Of a stretch of 64,000 nucleotides of DNA, positions 33,484-46,250 are shown in pieces; position 1 is the stretch's first letter; every line of letters begins with the position of its first letter. The translations under genes and the position numbers were made by a program. Under the pieces are notes generated by a model, which saw nothing but the letters and a program-made list of their open reading frames with translations, searched no databases and was not told where the DNA came from. Source of the DNA: Phallus indusiatus (Eukaryota > Basidiomycota > Agaricomycetes > Phallales > Phallaceae); NCBI GenBank assembly GCA_027605045.1, contig JAQFWX010000014.1, positions 989,391-1,053,390 on the forward strand, written 5' to 3'.

Positions 33484-35533
33484 AATAATCCTCATTTTTT
33501 GCATGCTGGACTGGATATCAACGCAAAATATGTCTTCTTTTCTGTATCGTGGATCGAGATAATATTATTGTTGCCTGCGGCATAGCATTCAAAATGTAAT
33601 AGGCCTGGAGGACAACTTGAAGTGCAGTTGCTTCACCCTTATACTGATCGATCAACGTTCTAATGCTATCTGATTCCCGACATTAATTGCAGGTAGTGAC
33701 AATTGCTGGTCCCTACTTCAGCTTCCAGCCGTACATAATGCCGAAGTCTGACAGCTGGAGCTGCCAGCGAGGAGCATCACGAGAAACACTTTGGAGATGA
33801 GGCAAAACTAAGTAATTGTTTTTATGTACTTTGAGTTCAAAGTTAATTTACATCCATTGTTTTATCAAGTAGCCAATACGTTTATTCTGCGAAGACGGAG
33901 GGAAAGAGATTTTCTCCAAATCCGAAAAAGTACATACTACACAGATCGAATCATTGATGTCAATGAGTGAAAATAATTTTATACATACTGAATAAAAAAA
34001 AATTCATGAAAAGTCACGAAAAATGAAAAGCAAAAAGGAAAGGAGAGTTTGAAGCAAACACGGTCTGGACTGAGCAAGAGGTGCCGACACGGCACGGCGA
34101 TGACGGCACCACCTCGCGGGCGCCAGAGCCTCAACATCAAGACTGTAGTAGGTCAGTGGACGAGCTATGCTCAAAACGTGACACCTGAGACCGCCATTGG
34201 GCGGGTGAGTCACTCTGGATAAAGACTCCACTAGACGTGATCAAATCCTCCGTCCTAGGCCTACAGTGTCAGTGTGCCAGTCCTAGACGTCGAACACTGC
34301 ACAGGGACACATTCGGGTTAGCGAGTAGGTAGGAAAAAAATTCCGCGAAACTGCGAATTCAGACTCAGACGTTCCGATGTTCGCGGCTATCTGAGTCTAA
34401 AAAAAACGAGCCTTGAACTTGAACGTTGAACGCTAAACGATGAAAGTTTAGGAAAACTCGCGCAACATTCGTCTCCTTCCTTGTGGTTATATTTTATGAG
34501 CTGTGCGTGTGGAGAATCAAAAGAATCGGGCGTCTTTGGACTGTGGACGGTGGGGCCAGTGATCTTGATGTGCATGTGAATAGCCAACACGTTCGCGCAT
34601 TGTAGTGAGTGCGACCTTGATGTCTTGTGGTGCTAGTCGATGATGCACCATTTCTCGACCAGTTATTTTCATGCCAGCGCCACCCCATTTATATGTTCTT
34701 TCAAACATGGGACGACGTTTGCAGAATGCGGTAGTATAATTTATGGTCCGAACTCAGTCAGCTTGAATCCTCCCTGGCTGTCTGTTGTCGAATTTCTCGT
34801 ATAGCCAGTTTTATCTACTAGTGGTCGTTGCCGTGGGTTATATTGGCTTGATAATCTCTGCGAAAATCAGTGTTGTGGTTGGGCGAACTCGAGTCCGGAA
34901 TCTCCGGCAAAGGCTGTGTCAATGTCATACATAGATGCGCATCATTTTTTTTGTTACCATTGAGACTCTTCCCACCAGTTCTTTTGAATAGCTTGTGAAA
35001 TGATCGTTTAATATAAAACCCTTCTTTCACAATCAGTTGGCTCATCCATTACAACAGGTGCCAGAATGATTTGCGGTGTCATCTCAATTTATTAAAAAAA
35101 GGAATATCACTTGTTTCGTCTCCACGATCAACGTCAAAAGGAACTATACAAAACGCGTAGTAGCCATAGCAAGGAAGTGCCTCTTGCGTTTTGAAAGACC
35201 CGAATCAACACTTAACCAATACCGTTTCAGGCACCCTATCATTTTTTCCGATTTCTCAGGAACTTCCCAAAGCTCATGTTAAGTAGAATTCGATGGCAAT
35301 TGCAAGACAAATCGAGGGCAGTGTCAATTATATTGAAGGCCTGCGAAATGGAGTCGAGGGAAGTATATTAAATAATTGAGGTAAGTGAAGTGTCCATCAT
35401 TACTTCATCTTGTAAAAGCGTTAGAGCGATGATCAATGAAGATGATCTTGTGTTTTATTAGTACCAAGCAGTGTCGACAATGAAACTCACAAGGTATATT
35501 AAGAATACGGCCTCGGCTTACATCATTTACTCA
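33484..35533. repeat. D7-D8 spacer with inverted module
   Basis: After D7-type downstream sequence, about 34020-34140 matches 37840-37930 and 56770-56850 (GGCACGGC, GTGGGCGCC). About 34240-34370 is the reverse complement of 6200-6320 (CCTAGACGTCGAACACTGC), and 34470-34570 matches 49670-49760 and 57870-57960. From 34680 it follows 7410-7560 (GGGACGACGTTT). No gene supported. Confidence 0.55.
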
Positions 35534-35540
35534 TATTTAA
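35534..35540 (+). promoter_or_regulatory. TATTTAA box of D8
   Basis: TATTTAA, 52 bp before the D8 start codon. Confidence 0.45.
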
Positions 35541-35585
35541 TGTTCCAATTTGTTTCCACAGTAGCCCTATCCCCTCATTCCGGAA

Positions 35586-37340
35586 ATGAACAATACCGTC
35601 AGTGCTACTAGTATCGCGCCGGCCGCTTTAATCCAAGAAATATATTTAGAGTGGGTCCATCATCCCGGGTGTTCAGTAACTTCCAGTGTTCAATTAACCA
35701 TATGATATTAGTTATGTAGTCGCACTTGCTTTTGTCAGTAGTCTTGGTGAGTTATCCTCCATCTGAAAAATTGATTCACAATCAGAAAGTGATACCTTAG
35801 CACTACTTGTTTATACCACGATATTGGATTTGCCACGAGAAGGGAGATATCTGTGGTTTTCGCCCAAACCGTTCAGTATTACGACTTTACTTTACGTCCT
35901 TACGAGACACGGAACATTGATCCGTCAAATGCTCGTCTTATGGATCATGGTTTTCCCAGTAAGCCAAACGATTGTCAAAGTTTGGACAGTGTTGACCGTT
36001 TGTTCCCTGTAGGAGGGAAGATAAGATGATAATCATGAAATACGAAATTGAAAGGCTCAAATGGGCCAAGCATTTGTAAAGACCTGGGTAACATAAGCTA
36101 TGCTATGTTCCTTGTGACAGGAGTTAGCATCCAAGGTTAGTGTGATACAAAATATTTTAGAAACAATTTTATACATGATCTACTATCTAGGTATAGTGTT
36201 TCTTCGGGTATATGCCTTGTGTCAAGGACACAAGGTCATAATTGGAGCTTTAACCTTCCTTATAATGGGAAATGCTATCGCAAACCTTTGTGGTGAGAAT
36301 TGCGCTAGTGTGCCATTAATCTATGATACTACAGTGGGGTCATTGAACTTTTTTTTACTTAGGCATTGTAATATTATTTGATGCATGTTCTTTGTCAAGG
36401 TGGTTATGAATTATAAATTCAAGATTTTAGCTTGAGCCTTGAATGTTTCTCTAGATCCAAGGGTAACATTGAAGAAGTGCTGCCATAATAATATACTAAC
36501 TTTGTTGTTGTGATTTAGCACAATCCAACCTGATATTCGACTCTCTTTCAGATATCTCAACCGGTTTGATAGAATTACTTGTCTTTTCTGTCTGCCTCTG
36601 GAAGGTTTGGAGTACTTGGAAGCTGAAGGGCGAAACTGGGATTCGAACCAGAAATGACCTTGTTTCTATGATACGTAGACAAAGTAAGTTTTGATCACAT
36701 CCTTGAAAGACTCTCTCTGAGTATAGACTGCAGTTCTATCACAGTTCTTGTAGGTCTAAGCATTTGACAATGTTGAAATACTACCGACAATATCTGATGT
36801 CGCCTTTTCGGAAAAAGCTTCGTAATCTCTTTCAGCGGCATTTCTGCAATCCTTGGTCTAGTAAATCTACCTAAATTCTGATCATCTTTATGAAAATTTG
36901 ACTTTATTCCGTAGATCGGACTGAGTGTTGTGAGTACACTCTGTTTTCAACAATGGTTCTAGTAGTGCATTTTCGAATTCACATTAGGATGTAATAACTA
37001 TCCTCACTAGTTTCCAACAAAGGTGTGGCCTGCACCTTCCATCTCAAGGTCATTGCATTCATCTATAGGTAGTTTAGTGGCCATTTTAATTGCCCATTCT
37101 CTTCTGGATCTTCGTCAACAAAACTCGGCAGTAATTCGAGCCACAGATGTAACACTACCATCTCTTCACTTTCGCAGCATGGTGGATTATATACACCAAT
37201 CCATCATGGTGGAGATGAGTGATCATGAGAACAATAATGCGATAGTCGTGGAAGGAGGTGATAACGATGATATTTTGCCAGCGGGATCTCCCGCTGACAT
37301 TGACGTCGAAATTGGGTGTAATAAAACTGAATCGGTGTAG
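35586..37340 (+). CDS. DUF6533-family membrane protein, array copy D8 (class B, damaged splice donor)
   Basis: Exon 1 encodes MNNTVSATSIAPAAL. The core exon from about 35799 reads ILDLPREGRYLW and LTRHGTL. Micro-exon E4 (36013-36020, GAGGGAAG) is followed by ATAAGAT where other copies have GTAAG, so the donor +1 base at 36021 is A. Unless a cryptic site is used, intron 4 would be retained. E8 is 36455-36462. Exon 7 has one extra codon. Exon 9 reads SVCLWKVWSTWKLKGETGIR. The last exon (about 37075-37340) ends NKTESV. All other exons keep frame, so this is either a recent loss of function or a copy using an unusual donor. Confidence 0.7.
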
Positions 37341-39250
37341 GATAATCTGAGGGCTCACTTTTGGCATGCTGGACGGCCAATTTTCTGTCGAAATTTTTGA
37401 AATGAATACATTCTTTTGACCATTTGTGACCTAGTTGTCTGCATGCCAGCGAAAACATTTGAATGAGTCCGAGGAGAATTTAGAACATGACTATATTAAG
37501 CCTGAGGAACACCTTGTCAATATGAAATGGTTTTACCTTCGAGCCAATTGATCACCGTTCTAGTGCCATTTGATTTCTGACATTAATTGCCGGGAGTATC
37601 TAATTCAGTTTCTAGGCTTCTAGCTGGACGAGGAGCACTTTTAGAGATTAGACACAAATAAATAAATAATCCGATTTATAGAACATGATTTCATCAAGTA
37701 CGTTCATTTCGCGAATGGAAAAGAACTTCTCGATGTCACCAAACGGGCAGGTATTTTCTACAAAACGAATGATGAAAAGTTTATGAAGAGTTATAAAACA
37801 GAAAGGAAGAGAAAATAAAAGAGTAACGAGTTTGGAGTAAACACGGCCTGTCAGTGAGTCGGTCTGAGGTTGCAAGAGGTGTCGGCACGGCACGGCACTA
37901 CCCTCTCGTGGGCGCCAGAGCTCAACATGAGCGTTCTCGTCAGCAGCTCCTCTGGACATTCTTTCGTCCACCTTCCCACATCATGTCCTGACATTCAGAA
38001 AGGTGCAGTCTCGTATTGTTCAATGATGGCGTCCGGTTCTACCGGCTCTTTTATGTCTCTGAGCGCATCCCGCTCCCCCAATGGTCCCCATCTCACCAGT
38101 GCTAGTGAACTAGTGACTAGTAACCACGGACGTCATCACGAAATTTGAATCTGCAGCTTTGGCGTTAATTTCACGTAAACTTTTCTCTCTTTATTGTCCA
38201 TTATTCCTGATACGCAGTGTTTATCTCCCGTCATATCGACAGAGAGCTAGCAACTTTTAGGACGGCGGAAAGCTGGGGAACTGTCCTTTGTCGCCTTGTT
38301 CTCCGCTGACGGTGCATCTGTTACTGTATTGTCCTCTGGGTACGTTACTTGTTCTATTTTGCGTGTTTTTGACATGCCACAACGTGTAATTTTGACGCAC
38401 CAGCAGCCATCAAAATGTGCGTGTTCTGCAGTCCGTCTCGCCCGGTAGAAATATACTGGCATGGGCATGAGAACGAGAAAGTGGTGGCGTACACAGAAGG
38501 AGCGGGAGAGCTTGGACATCTGGGAATAGCTGATGGCAGTGTATGGCGGGGGCGTAAGTGCAGTTTTCACTACGATGCTCACAACAGAACTCCCACTTTA
38601 TTGCCTGTCCTTCTCCAGGATCAATCATCCAGCACAGCGCGACCGACGTGAACGACGCAATATCAAGGATGCCAAGATCGATTTGGAAGACTATCTTATT
38701 GCACAAAGGAGTTCACTTGTGCCAGCAGTTGTGGTCATCTCGTGCGCTTGAGGGTCCCGCGAATCTAAACAACAATGACGTGAGCTACACCTTTTGATTG
38801 AATTTCTGGCGCGTCAGCCGAATCTCTAATATGTCGAAGTCTTTTGAGGATTAAGTGCTTCAGAACAATTCCCCAAGCTGGTCCCTACCAAGATCATAAT
38901 GCATTTAGACGTAGTGTAAGCTTGTTTCTATGGACATATATGGATTCTTGGCTGGAATTAGTGAGTTCTTTGGTTTTTTTAAGCCCATTTATTCGCTCTC
39001 TGATGTAAAGAATGATTTTTTTTTTCATATTTTACCGATTAAGCCGTCGATTTTGGCACAGCTATTGTAGCTGAGCTGTAAGATGTGAAGAGGATAGATT
39101 GTTGTCTACACGATGAAGTTAGTGAAATCACGGGCAAGTAAAACTACCTGTTCCAGATTCTGAATCAGTTATTGATTAACATTCAAGGCATAAACACACG
39201 TGTTTCTAGAATGCGTCATTGTGACGTTCGTTGGTTTCCTACTCCCTTCA
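37341..39250. repeat. D8 downstream spacer
   Basis: Class B downstream sequence, then modules shared with the D10-D11 spacer in the same order: GGCACGGCACGGCA (about 37886), GTGGGCGCCAGAGCTCA, ATCACGAAATTTGAATCTGC (about 38137), AGGACGGCGGAAAGCTGGGG (about 38259), GGCGTAAGTGCA (about 38551) and CGCGACCGACGTGAACGACG (about 38638). ORFs here such as 37870-38148 and 38415-38797 fall inside module sequence and are not kept open elsewhere. Confidence 0.6.
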
Positions 39251-39289
39251 CCCTGAACCGACAAATAATAGCGAACGAGCGGTGCAATC

Positions 39290-40490
39290 CAACCCACCCA
39301 GTCGGATTTTCGTTATAGCCAGAATAGAAAGGTGTAACCACCAAATTTCGACCGAGGATGATCACCGCATCAGTAATCTGGTTTCGCGGCGGGCGCCTAA
39401 ATTCTGATCTCAGATTTGGGCCGTATTTCGCCCTTCGTCTCGGATGCTTCAAATTAGTCCCGGAGCGATCTGGGACCGTCTGAGACTTCAGTATTTTTCG
39501 AATTTTTATTTGACCCTATGTGAATTCATTAATCTATTATGTTCCTACGTATGTGTTTGTCCTGATTGTCTTGACCCTTTTTTTAACCGAAATTGCGCGC
39601 ACACCTTTATCCAGCTTGTTCATATGAAAGCAACAGTTGACTCGGGCAACCAATCAGGGCACGCCGCGGCTCGTCGGTTTTGTGTCACGGCGTGACTAAG
39701 CACGTTTGCGCACCATAAGTTTTTCGAGCGCCGCTACTTCGAACTATACAGTTTCTTTCTTTCTCTCTCACATGCACAATTTCATCTTGTACGTCTCCTC
39801 TTCTTTTCTATAGTTAAAGGTAAACATTTCTCCTATCACATGTCTGTTCCTCTCATCGATAGTTTTATTTGCAGGTTGTTGCTATGTTCCATTTGTGACG
39901 GGTGAGTTTTTTTCTCTTGTTTTCAAAAATGAACTTTGACTCGATCGCTCGCCCAGCTGTCTACTTATCCAGCGTGATCACTGTTTCCGAGCGAGCTTAT
40001 ATACCGGTATGTGAAATTTTATCCTCTTTTCACTCTTTTGAAACAGTTACAGATCTCGATGCAATGAATCTTTTGACAGAGCAGTATCCATGGACGTGTG
40101 TATCGTTTTTTCCTTCTCACTTTCTTCGGCTCTTGATTTCTTTAAATAAAGGTTGGCCTAGGTTTTCAAAGGTGTATTTACTGTCTTATGCTTAGTACCA
40201 TATTTGTAAATAGTAACCTTATATACGTGTATTGAATATAAATGACTTTAACAGAACATAATTTTATCTGAAAAAGCATTCTGAACCCACGGGACGACCA
40301 TAGATCAGGCTCGAAGTTGCCAATGGTCTCGGATAGTCTGGGAACATAGGACAATCCGGACAACCAACGGTCCCACTCGTCCGTAGCTTTTTTATTCAGG
40401 TCTCAGATTTGCGAGATTCGCTGAAGCTATCCGGCCTGTCCCATCGGCTAAACCGTCCCAGACCATCCCTGACCGTCCGGGCACACTTGC
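39290..40490. other. motif-rich island pair and unrecognised sequence
   Basis: 39290-39490 and 40310-40490 are both dense in GTCTCGGA, GTCCCAGAC and GACCGTC words. Between them is AT-rich sequence with a pyrimidine-rich stretch (39747-39800) and a 97-residue ORF at 39902-40195 that I do not recognise. CACGGCGTGACTAAGC near 39687 resembles the start of the Copia LTR, but no LTR pair or duplication was found. One reading is a non-autonomous DNA element about 1.2 kb long with motif-rich subterminal regions. Confidence 0.35.
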
Positions 40491-40499
40491 CCAGATTAC

Positions 40500-40965
40500 T
40501 GATGCGAACTCGATAGAACTCACTATCCGACTTGAATCTTCATTGTGCTTTTTGTGGTTCGCTGTCGAGATTTTTAGAATAGAACATTCTGGATCCATCA
40601 CTTTTTTCTGGTGACATGGCTTTATGGTCACTGCTGAAGTCAGTGTTGCGACTGAATGGCAGTTACTAGAGGCTGCGCTTCTGATGTACATGAGCACCAT
40701 TTCGATACTTCCTTCAATTTTTTTGAATAGCGTTTTTGAATAACCTTTGAATATAGACTCCTGGTTTCAAATATTACACTTCGCGAGCTCGGAACTACGA
40801 AATCATTGTCCGAGGGTAGGTGGTTATAGTAGCAGTCTATTTTTCGGTATTATTACATTTCTTCACACAAAAGGCAACGCATGCCAAGTATTCGCGTTTT
40901 CTCAAACCTCTGAATTCAATAAGATGGCAAAAAATGACGTTCCAGTGACTGAAAATTTAAGCAGG
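40500..40965. repeat. array spacer remnant left of the kinase gene
   Basis: About 40610-40770 (GTGGTTCGCTGTC, GTTGCGACTGAATGG, TTTTTTGAATAGCG, GAATATAGACTCC) is a weak match to 7560-7720 and 34850-35020, so array spacer continues to at least 40.77 kb on this side. No gene seen. Confidence 0.4.
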
Positions 40966-43458
40966 TTACAATTGACGGTATAGATCAAGTGCACGAAGGT
41001 CCGTGATCACTTGATCAAGTATGCGGATTAGGCCATCATAGCCGGCTTGGCCAAACGGGCAATCCATTGACAATTCTGAAGGTCTTGTCCCGTCGATGTA
41101 GCCTTTGAGAGCAAAAAAGAATTGGGCCAGTGGTCCACTAAACTGACAAAGTAACGGCGATCCAAACAATCGTACTGGGCCCCTGGCTGACTCTCGTGCG
41201 TCACATATCTTGTTCAGCTCAACATAGCCGAACAGACTTTAAAAGCTTTCCTTCAGCTTAGTGATCATCGCTTTATCAGGCATGCTGATGTCTTGAAGAG
41301 GCCGCTCAACGTATGCTAAACGCCGGAGGGTTGCGTAGTAGATGACTCAAACAAATGATTCAACGTCATGCCAGATTTCATGTTTAATGGTTCGGTTTTC
41401 GGCCATAGCATCAACGAGCTCGCAAGCCATGAACTGAACAGTACCCTATATATATGTCTAAGCAAAAGTACACGTTCTCCAGAGAGCACAACGTACCGTC
41501 ATAGGGGCGCCACGCTGAACGAACGGCCAAAGCTTATGCGTCTTTGTTGTTGGGGCAGTCATAGTTCCGCCTGGGGTCCGAACAAGAGGGACGGGTATTG
41601 TTCGATGAATGTCTAGCTGTGAATCTTCAATTCTAGCAAACTCAAAGTCAGTCAAAAATTCCTTTTCCTCGTCAGGGTGTTGAGAGAGCAAACGGGTTAC
41701 ACGGGGAATTGACCAGAAAAGGAAATTCGACAGTAAACGAAGCACGAGCGATAGTCGAGGAAACAGGACGCATATCAGTCCGATTCGGAGCAGCTAGCCA
41801 CACTAGGCTCTCGCGACGTATATGCGGCAGCCGCAGACAATTTAAAAGCTGAGTGACCCTCAGCAACAGTTTAAAAGGCATCGCTTTCCCCCTGTTTCAT
41901 ACAAAAATAACCACACCTTTCCTCAAAGTCCGTTTCACAACGAGCTCGCTTTCGAGCTTTTCTTGGTTTTTCGCCTTTCATCTCCTTACCCCAAAATCCT
42001 AGAGTCCGTTTTCTCTCGGGCTCTCATGTATATAAAAAGACAAATATTTGACTCACAATATCATCGCTTTTACAACCCCTTTACTACCTCTCACGATCTT
42101 CACGATTTAAAGTCCAAAAGCCCATTATATTCATTTCTACTCATTACACGACCCATTCTACTACATTATTCTACCAACTCACTCACTCTGGTTCCCTCTC
42201 GATCCCATTCTCTCCTGATATCGCGCACATCAAGGGACATTGGGATTTAGAGATAGTAGAATATTTCCGGCACTGATATCACGGTGCAGAATTCCTGCAT
42301 CTGCCAGAAATTTGTGTCCTAAAAATCATGAAAAAAAGAGTATATGGTAACCGGAACTCGAAGGGGAAACATACCCGCTAGAGCAACTCTGACACCAAGA
42401 AAGAACTCCAGGAAATTATTGAATTCCCATAACGTCCGCCCTATCGTTTTGAAGAAAACACGATGTAAAATGGTTGTGTCTTCTTCCTGGTGTTTCAGCA
42501 CATCTCGCAGATTCGCTGTTGTGAGTTTACGACCATCCAGAAGTGAAACATCCGACCCTTTTGAGTACTCGACCAATCCTTCATGTCTCCCAAATGAGAC
42601 AGGAGGTGCTGCAGGCTGCTGTTTCTGTTCTTCGATGCGGTTCTTTATACGTTTCACATGCTCGTAAATGAGCGACTCTTGGATTCGACCACTCTTTCTC
42701 CAAGCAGATTTCATAATTAAAAGAGAGTTGGCGACGTTTTGCGTGGAAGCCGTAACTTTCCAAATATTCGTACCACGGCCGAACAAAGACAACGAAGACC
42801 AGATAGGCAATCCAACTGTGTGATACTTAACACCGCCAAAGTTGATGCAATACGTAGGGTACTCGGCAAGTTTGGCGACTTCTGCATCGTAGGAGAAATT
42901 ATTGCGTGCTATATTGTCAATTGTATAACGCCGACAGGCTTGAGAGATGTGGTCGCTTAAAGGCAGTTCCTTAACATTGGGGTCCATCCCCGATTCATAT
43001 AGAGTGATATCGCAGCAAAGCCGCCTCGCGACACGAACAAACAGTTCGAGATTCTCCCACATGTCTTCTACTTTAGAGAACTCCACACCATCCCTATCAA
43101 ATATAGCAATGCAAAACTTTCTGCCAAAAATGAGGAGACCGATCGAGAAGGTCTGGAACGGTTTCGCGGTCATATGGAGTCGAGCATAATCTGCGGCCTG
43201 AACGACGATCTCTGTTACCGGAGCCTTCGGAGTACCGGTAATCCCTGGATTTGAAGGTGCTTTCAGTTCTACGAATGCTACTCGACGACGCCAGACACGC
43301 TTGCCATCGCCGACTTCGTACGTGGGGTTTCTTGAGTCCACCACATCGCAGACAGTGAAATCGGGTGAGAGTTGCGGGAAAGAAAATGTATCGCCTTCCG
43401 ATGAAAGCTTAGAATCGTCCAAATAAACCCACTCTCTGTGACTGGGCCAGACATTCTG
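40966..43458 (-). pseudogene. FunK1-type fungal protein kinase, broken
   Basis: The long exon (43458-42375) has the FunK1 N-lobe pattern: VAFVELKAP, AADYARLHM, PFQTFSIGLLIFGRKFC, IFDRDGVEFS, and LHRVFFKTIGRTLWEF near its end. It splices in phase to 42318, where ILHRDISAGNILL is the catalytic loop. Further along, FLTDFEFARIED (about 41675) is the DFG-region equivalent and GAPMT (41497) splices to GTVQFMACEL (41445). Breaks: TGA just after the HRD exon (about 42225), a roughly 540-bp stretch between the HRD and DFE exons where the family has only a few residues, TGA at 41347-41349 replacing a Trp position, and TAA at 41239-41241. The N-lobe is intact, so decay is recent. FunK1 kinases are an expanded family in mushrooms; individual substrates are unknown. 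Confidence 0.75.
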
Positions 43459-43613
43459 ATTATTTCAAAAATATCATACTACGTTTTTTTTTTTTTTTCA
43501 GTTATGTAATCATCTGAAAAAAAAGAGGAAAGACAAACGAGAGGTTGCATCATCATCTTTTCGAATCTTTTACCACGTTGCTTGGTGCATTTATCTTCCT
43601 CGTCATCTTGTTC

Positions 43614-43895
43614 TTAAGGTGTTTTTCCGTCAGCAACAGCAACAAGATTTAGGAGTTTCGTCTTGGCCTCGACAAACTTGGGATTGCTCCTCATAGTTTC
43701 GAGGCAATTATCGACCAGACCATCGTTAACTTTATCGACACCCAGACGTTGCAAAACATTAGCAACGTCAAAAGTTAGACGTCCCTCCAGCTCGTCCTTC
43801 AAAAATTTGCGAGCTTCTTTGGTGTAATAGGTGCCAGCACCGGGAGCACTGGCAAAGGCAGAGGTTACAACATTCTTCTGAGGTGAGGGTTCCAT
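43614..43895 (-). CDS. probable 5' exon of the FunK1 kinase gene
   Basis: A 93-residue frame starting MEPSPQKNVVTSAF, 155 bp upstream of the kinase exon on the same strand. It contains a helical segment (KFLKDELEGRLTFDVANVLQ and VDNCLETMRSNPKF) like the short N-terminal region that precedes the kinase domain in FunK1 proteins (LKEEL-x-GR-x-x-F-x-V). The next 150 bp hold a T-rich acceptor-like tract on the coding strand's opposite face. The exact junction is unclear because the frame ends GKTP-stop and no strong GT donor is obvious. It could also be a separate small protein. Confidence 0.45.
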   Translation of the reverse strand: MEPSPQKNVVTSAFASAPGAGTYYTKEARKFLKDELEGRLTFDVANVLQRLGVDKVNDGLVDNCLETMRSNPKFVEAKTKLLNLVAVADGKTP

Positions 43896-46250
43896 TGTAG
43901 AAGCTTAGTTAAATCGCATTCAAAATGTGGCGTTTATATAGACGTACCCCTGGGTATAGATATTCATTTATGGAGTCGCTGTCACTGGTCATAAAAGAGA
44001 GCCGGAGCTGGTCAACTGTTCAAAAAAACAAGGGTTGAGACAGGTTGAGACCCGATAAAATTTGAAGTAACGTCAGACCGTGTGCACGAGATGTTAGCTA
44101 GATCTTTGACCAAATAGAAGAGAGGGAGGATAAAAACAGATAATAGTTAGTGAAGCGTGAACAGAATAGAAAGGCGCAGCACGCGTACGTAATTGGCCAG
44201 TCCTAAAACGCCGTTGTCTAATCATACACTTTTGCCATTCACACTGTTACACACATCGTTTTATGGACAAAGAAGAGCCGTTCACATTTCTATCAATACA
44301 TTGGCCAGAAAATCTGATAATATCATCTACTATCACACAGTATTTTTCCACGCGCTATTAGAGCTTGGTTAGAACTACACAATATTTGCAACGATTTTGT
44401 CCCTTGTTGAGTCTTAGCCAACCTATGGTTGTCTCGCAAACCGGAGATTTGAAGAATGTTTTGGACAAACATCACTTGAACCTTATTGTTAAATTCAAAG
44501 CCTTGTCATTCTTGTAGCCCTGACGGCTGGCCTACAGTGATATAATCATCTTGAGGAGAGTTGTCGTGAGCAATAATTCGGGACAATTGAAATCGCTAAG
44601 CATTGACCAAATGGACAAAACCCAAATAACACCGACTTTAACAGTAAAAGCTCTCTTAGTCATATTGTTACGAGATATTTTGTCCGATAATCGATTGTAC
44701 ATGTCCTTTGGCCAGCGTCGATCTTTGAAATCTCCGATTCGTGAGGCAGTCGACTGTTGTCCGTAAATATAAATCCTTACGTGCCAAGATTAATTTTTGA
44801 GTTCTAAATTTAATTTAGTACAATACCGAGCCCAAGGCATCAGGGTCCTCAATGCCAGTACAATGCCGTTCATTATCACCACCTGAGAGAGCGTCCTGAG
44901 TCTATACCAACAACGATTGGGTTGGGTTCTGAAAGAAGAGAAGACAGTATATATGATTTGTTGGAGAAAAAGCGCGACTGAACAGTGGTTTTCTTGTTTG
45001 TGGCCAATCACGGACTTATCGTCTGTATGATCAATTTGCACGCCTAATTTTTCCGTTGGCCCCTTTTTCGCCATCTCTCCTTTTCTTGTTTCACTAAAAC
45101 CGTGATATTATCATTGTCAGTAATTCTGTACTTATCTAGATGACAGTTCGAATCGTTTCCCATCCACATATGGAGCGCTGCCTGCGCCAGAGAGAGAGAG
45201 GAAGACGAAGCAGGCGAGAGCGCGAGACTGAGCGCTCGGGAGCCGCCGTGCCGGTCCTAGTTCCGTCCGCTAACGTTGTTCGTTACTGCCTTCTACTTCA
45301 CCACAAATCGATGACGATGACACGGTGGTCGAGTGGCGGATCCGAACAAACCATTGCTGCCTTGCCATTTATTACTTATTTCTTGATCAAACAAAATTAG
45401 GTTCAGCCGAAGTCTCACATCTGGGAATTTTCACAAACTCAACGTCCACCTCGGACATCGTGTACTTTCGCTATCCATCTTGCAAGTCCTTCGTCAAGCT
45501 TTTCAAAGCTCATTCTCAAAGGTTCACTCGCATCACTAGCGACTATCGCAGGAGGCAATAGACATTGGTTGGATGGTTGGGATATCGGCGTAACCGGACG
45601 CTTAGGCCCGAAGGTGTCATCATCAATACTTTGGGACAGGTTGTTTTTATCGACACAGGAGGCAGACTGTTTTGATTTTGACATCGCGATAATTCAATTT
45701 TATCACGACAGATGCCAAACTATGAAGCAGCGTTCCTATTCAGATGTCGCTCGGCGCCGGGGTTGCATATCGAGTGATTCTCAGATGCTATCATCATTGC
45801 GTAACGACGACGTTTGTCAGCGAGCACCGAGAACAGAACCTGATCTCGTAACAGGAGATCATGATCAAAGTGAGACAATTAAAAGGGACTCGTCCTACAC
45901 TGAACTAACCATTTTGTACGCAGCGCGCAATATTAGCCGATGAAGCTTTCACGCTGAAACAGCCGCGTCGCACGGTAGCTCATCATTTTCTGATTATCTT
46001 TGAAAATCAATCCAGAAACCGTCATAAAAGCGCCATCGGCTTCTACAAATTTAGGTGATATTCTGTGCAATACAATTACTTTCAAGAGCTGATAAGACGG
46101 AACAGTACATACCTAAGCAACATTTTTCCATACTGATAAAAAACTGAGGATAGCCGGTCCCACATTGGAAGGTGGGTCGAGCGTAGAAGATTTAACACAA
46201 CTCAGAATCAATCCAGTCTTTTCAGCCAAATCGCTTTCACACAACGAACG
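43896..46250. other. 2.35-kb stretch with no recognised gene
   Basis: Not matched by other spacers in the window. A minus-strand frame 45439-45684 begins MSKSKQSASCVDKNNLSQSI and contains SFEKLDEGLARWIAK; its composition is protein-like and a possible GTACAC donor follows, but I recognise no family and the next exon would stop at once. A plus-strand frame 45569-45943 overlaps it. AGAGAGAGAGGAAGACGAAG at 45190-45209 is a short purine repeat. I make no functional call. Confidence 0.3.

Noticed and set aside
39677..39900. Solo LTR of a second Copia family
   Set aside because: CACGGCGTGACTAAGC resembles the Copia LTR start, but I could not find a matching end or a target duplication.
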